In this document: positions 62,972 through 64,000 of the stretch, piece by piece
How positions within the stretch are numbered: position 1 is the stretch's first letter
Layout of the letters: each line of letters opens with the position of its first letter
NCBI GenBank assembly: GCA_018340805.1
Contig: JACMZG010001908.1
Location: 49,809,744-49,873,743 of the forward strand
DNA length: 64,000 nucleotides
Reading direction: 5' to 3'
From: Microvelia longipes
Lineage: Eukaryota > Arthropoda > Insecta > Hemiptera > Veliidae
Translations under genes and position numbers: made by a program
The notes under the pieces: generated by a model
The model's database searches: none
What the model was told of the DNA's origin: nothing
What the model saw: the letters and a program-made list of their open reading frames with translations, nothing else

Positions 62972-63384
62972 CATGGGCGTAGCCAAGGGGGGCCGGGCCC
63001 CCACTAGCTGAGCAGGGTTGTTGCAAAAATTATATATAAACTATGGTTCAGGCAAGGAAAACCATTGTTTTAAAAAACTTTATAAAATTAATTTAAAATT
63101 TAATTTCACAAAAAAAAATTAATTTTATAATAATTTAGATCTTAAAGGTAACTTTTGTTTTAAAAAATTAAATTTTTTTTATTAGTTGGACATATTAACT
63201 TTGTGGTGATACTATTAGTAAAATAAAAACTGAAATTTTCGCCATATTTAGTTCAGTTCAATAATAATTTGTATTTATGTTGTATTCTTGAAGTTTAATT
63301 GAATAAAACTAGTTTTGATTTGTACTTTAAAGTGCTTTATTTTTTTTAAACAAAACATAAATCTTATTTTAATTGTTTGCAATA

Positions 63385-63415
<31 letters not shown>

Positions 63416-63418
63416 CAC

Positions 63419-63476
<58 letters not shown>

Positions 63477-63560
63477 CATTTTATATTACCGAGTTTGCAA
63501 AACATGAATAGTTGACACAATATATTGTGTCAATATATTATAATCTCTCGCACATTATAT

Positions 63561-63624
<64 letters not shown>

Positions 63625-63662
63625 GATAGACCTACCTAAAGGCAATCCTGGCTACACCCATG
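62972..63662. mobile_element. Non-autonomous hAT-type element containing microsatellites, 8-bp target-site duplication
   Basis: The 691-bp element begins CATGGGCGTAGCCAAG and ends in the inverted match CTGGCTACACCCATG. Both sides carry CTAGCTGT (62964-62971 and 63663-63670). The interior has CA/TA microsatellites (63383-63473 and 63564-63624) and the palindrome tgacacaatatattgtgtca near 63514. No transposase frame is present. The 8-bp duplication supports hAT-type insertion. Confidence 0.88.
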
Positions 63663-64000
63663 CTAGCTGTTGTCGTTTTAGTTCATATTGGTTTAAACCT
63701 AACCCAATGGCAGACTGTTGCATATTGGACTAAGTGAGAATATTTAAAAACCCATCCCATAAATTGTTTCATACAATTATTAGTTTTTGTTAAATTTTTT
63801 TTTAACAAAACGTCACAATAATAAAGAACACGGTGTATTCCTGGAAGGAGTGAAAAATCTAATGATATAATCTTGTGATGATATAAATCTTGTCCTTGCA
63901 TTTTATATGGGAAATTATACATATCATTCGACAAAAAATTGAACTGACTGGTAATAATGACATAAAACTGAGAACGCTTATCGGTCTTATTTCAATATGA

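Overview
This is eukaryotic nuclear DNA, visibly AT-rich, with long introns, many dinucleotide microsatellites, minisatellites, SINEs and non-autonomous DNA transposons. The one gene I can support is a four-exon portion of an Unc-4 (UNCX-type) paired-like homeobox gene on the + strand. Its conserved linker after the homeodomain and its C-terminal eh1-type motif look arthropod, most likely insect. I cannot name the order or species from the sequence alone.

Layout. 1-4096 is upstream or intronic DNA; the start-codon exon of unc-4 was not found and probably lies outside the window. The visible exons are 4097-4153 (57 nt), 23269-23444 (homeodomain residues 1-46), 35208-35466 (homeodomain 47-60 plus the conserved linker) and 44037-44284 (acidic/serine-rich tail, eh1-like FSIDSLL, stop). 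They join in phase and encode about 245 residues. The introns are about 19.1, 11.8 and 8.6 kb. From 44285 to 64000 there is no protein-coding gene I can support, apart from a weak 27-nt microexon candidate on the - strand at 59708-59734.

The rest is repeats. (1) A dispersed element with a GGTACCCCGTACC-type terminal motif and 'gcgaagcgagtccgaag' subrepeats occurs at least fifteen times in both orientations; inside the copy at 55.9-58.0 kb a 61-bp hairpin unit is amplified about 20 times. (2) Three hAT-type non-autonomous transposons have exact 8-bp target-site duplications (12408-12566, 48143-48835, 62972-63662), and a fourth terminal-inverted-repeat element is inserted in a hairpin satellite (about 32594-33062). 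(3) tRNA-derived SINEs lie at 5.1, 12.1 and 17.3 kb, with a different tRNA-Gly-like one at 7.9 kb. (4) Several long inverted-repeat elements carry CTGATGA...GAAA blocks that resemble hammerhead ribozyme cores. (5) More than fifteen minisatellites are present, several built from short inverted repeats. (6) Two perfect 39-bp-arm hairpins occur at 13981-14064 and 52626-52712.

The unc-4 product would act in the nucleus as a DNA-binding transcriptional repressor. The repeats are what fills and enlarges its introns and flank; no operon, CRISPR array, phage or bacterial feature is present.
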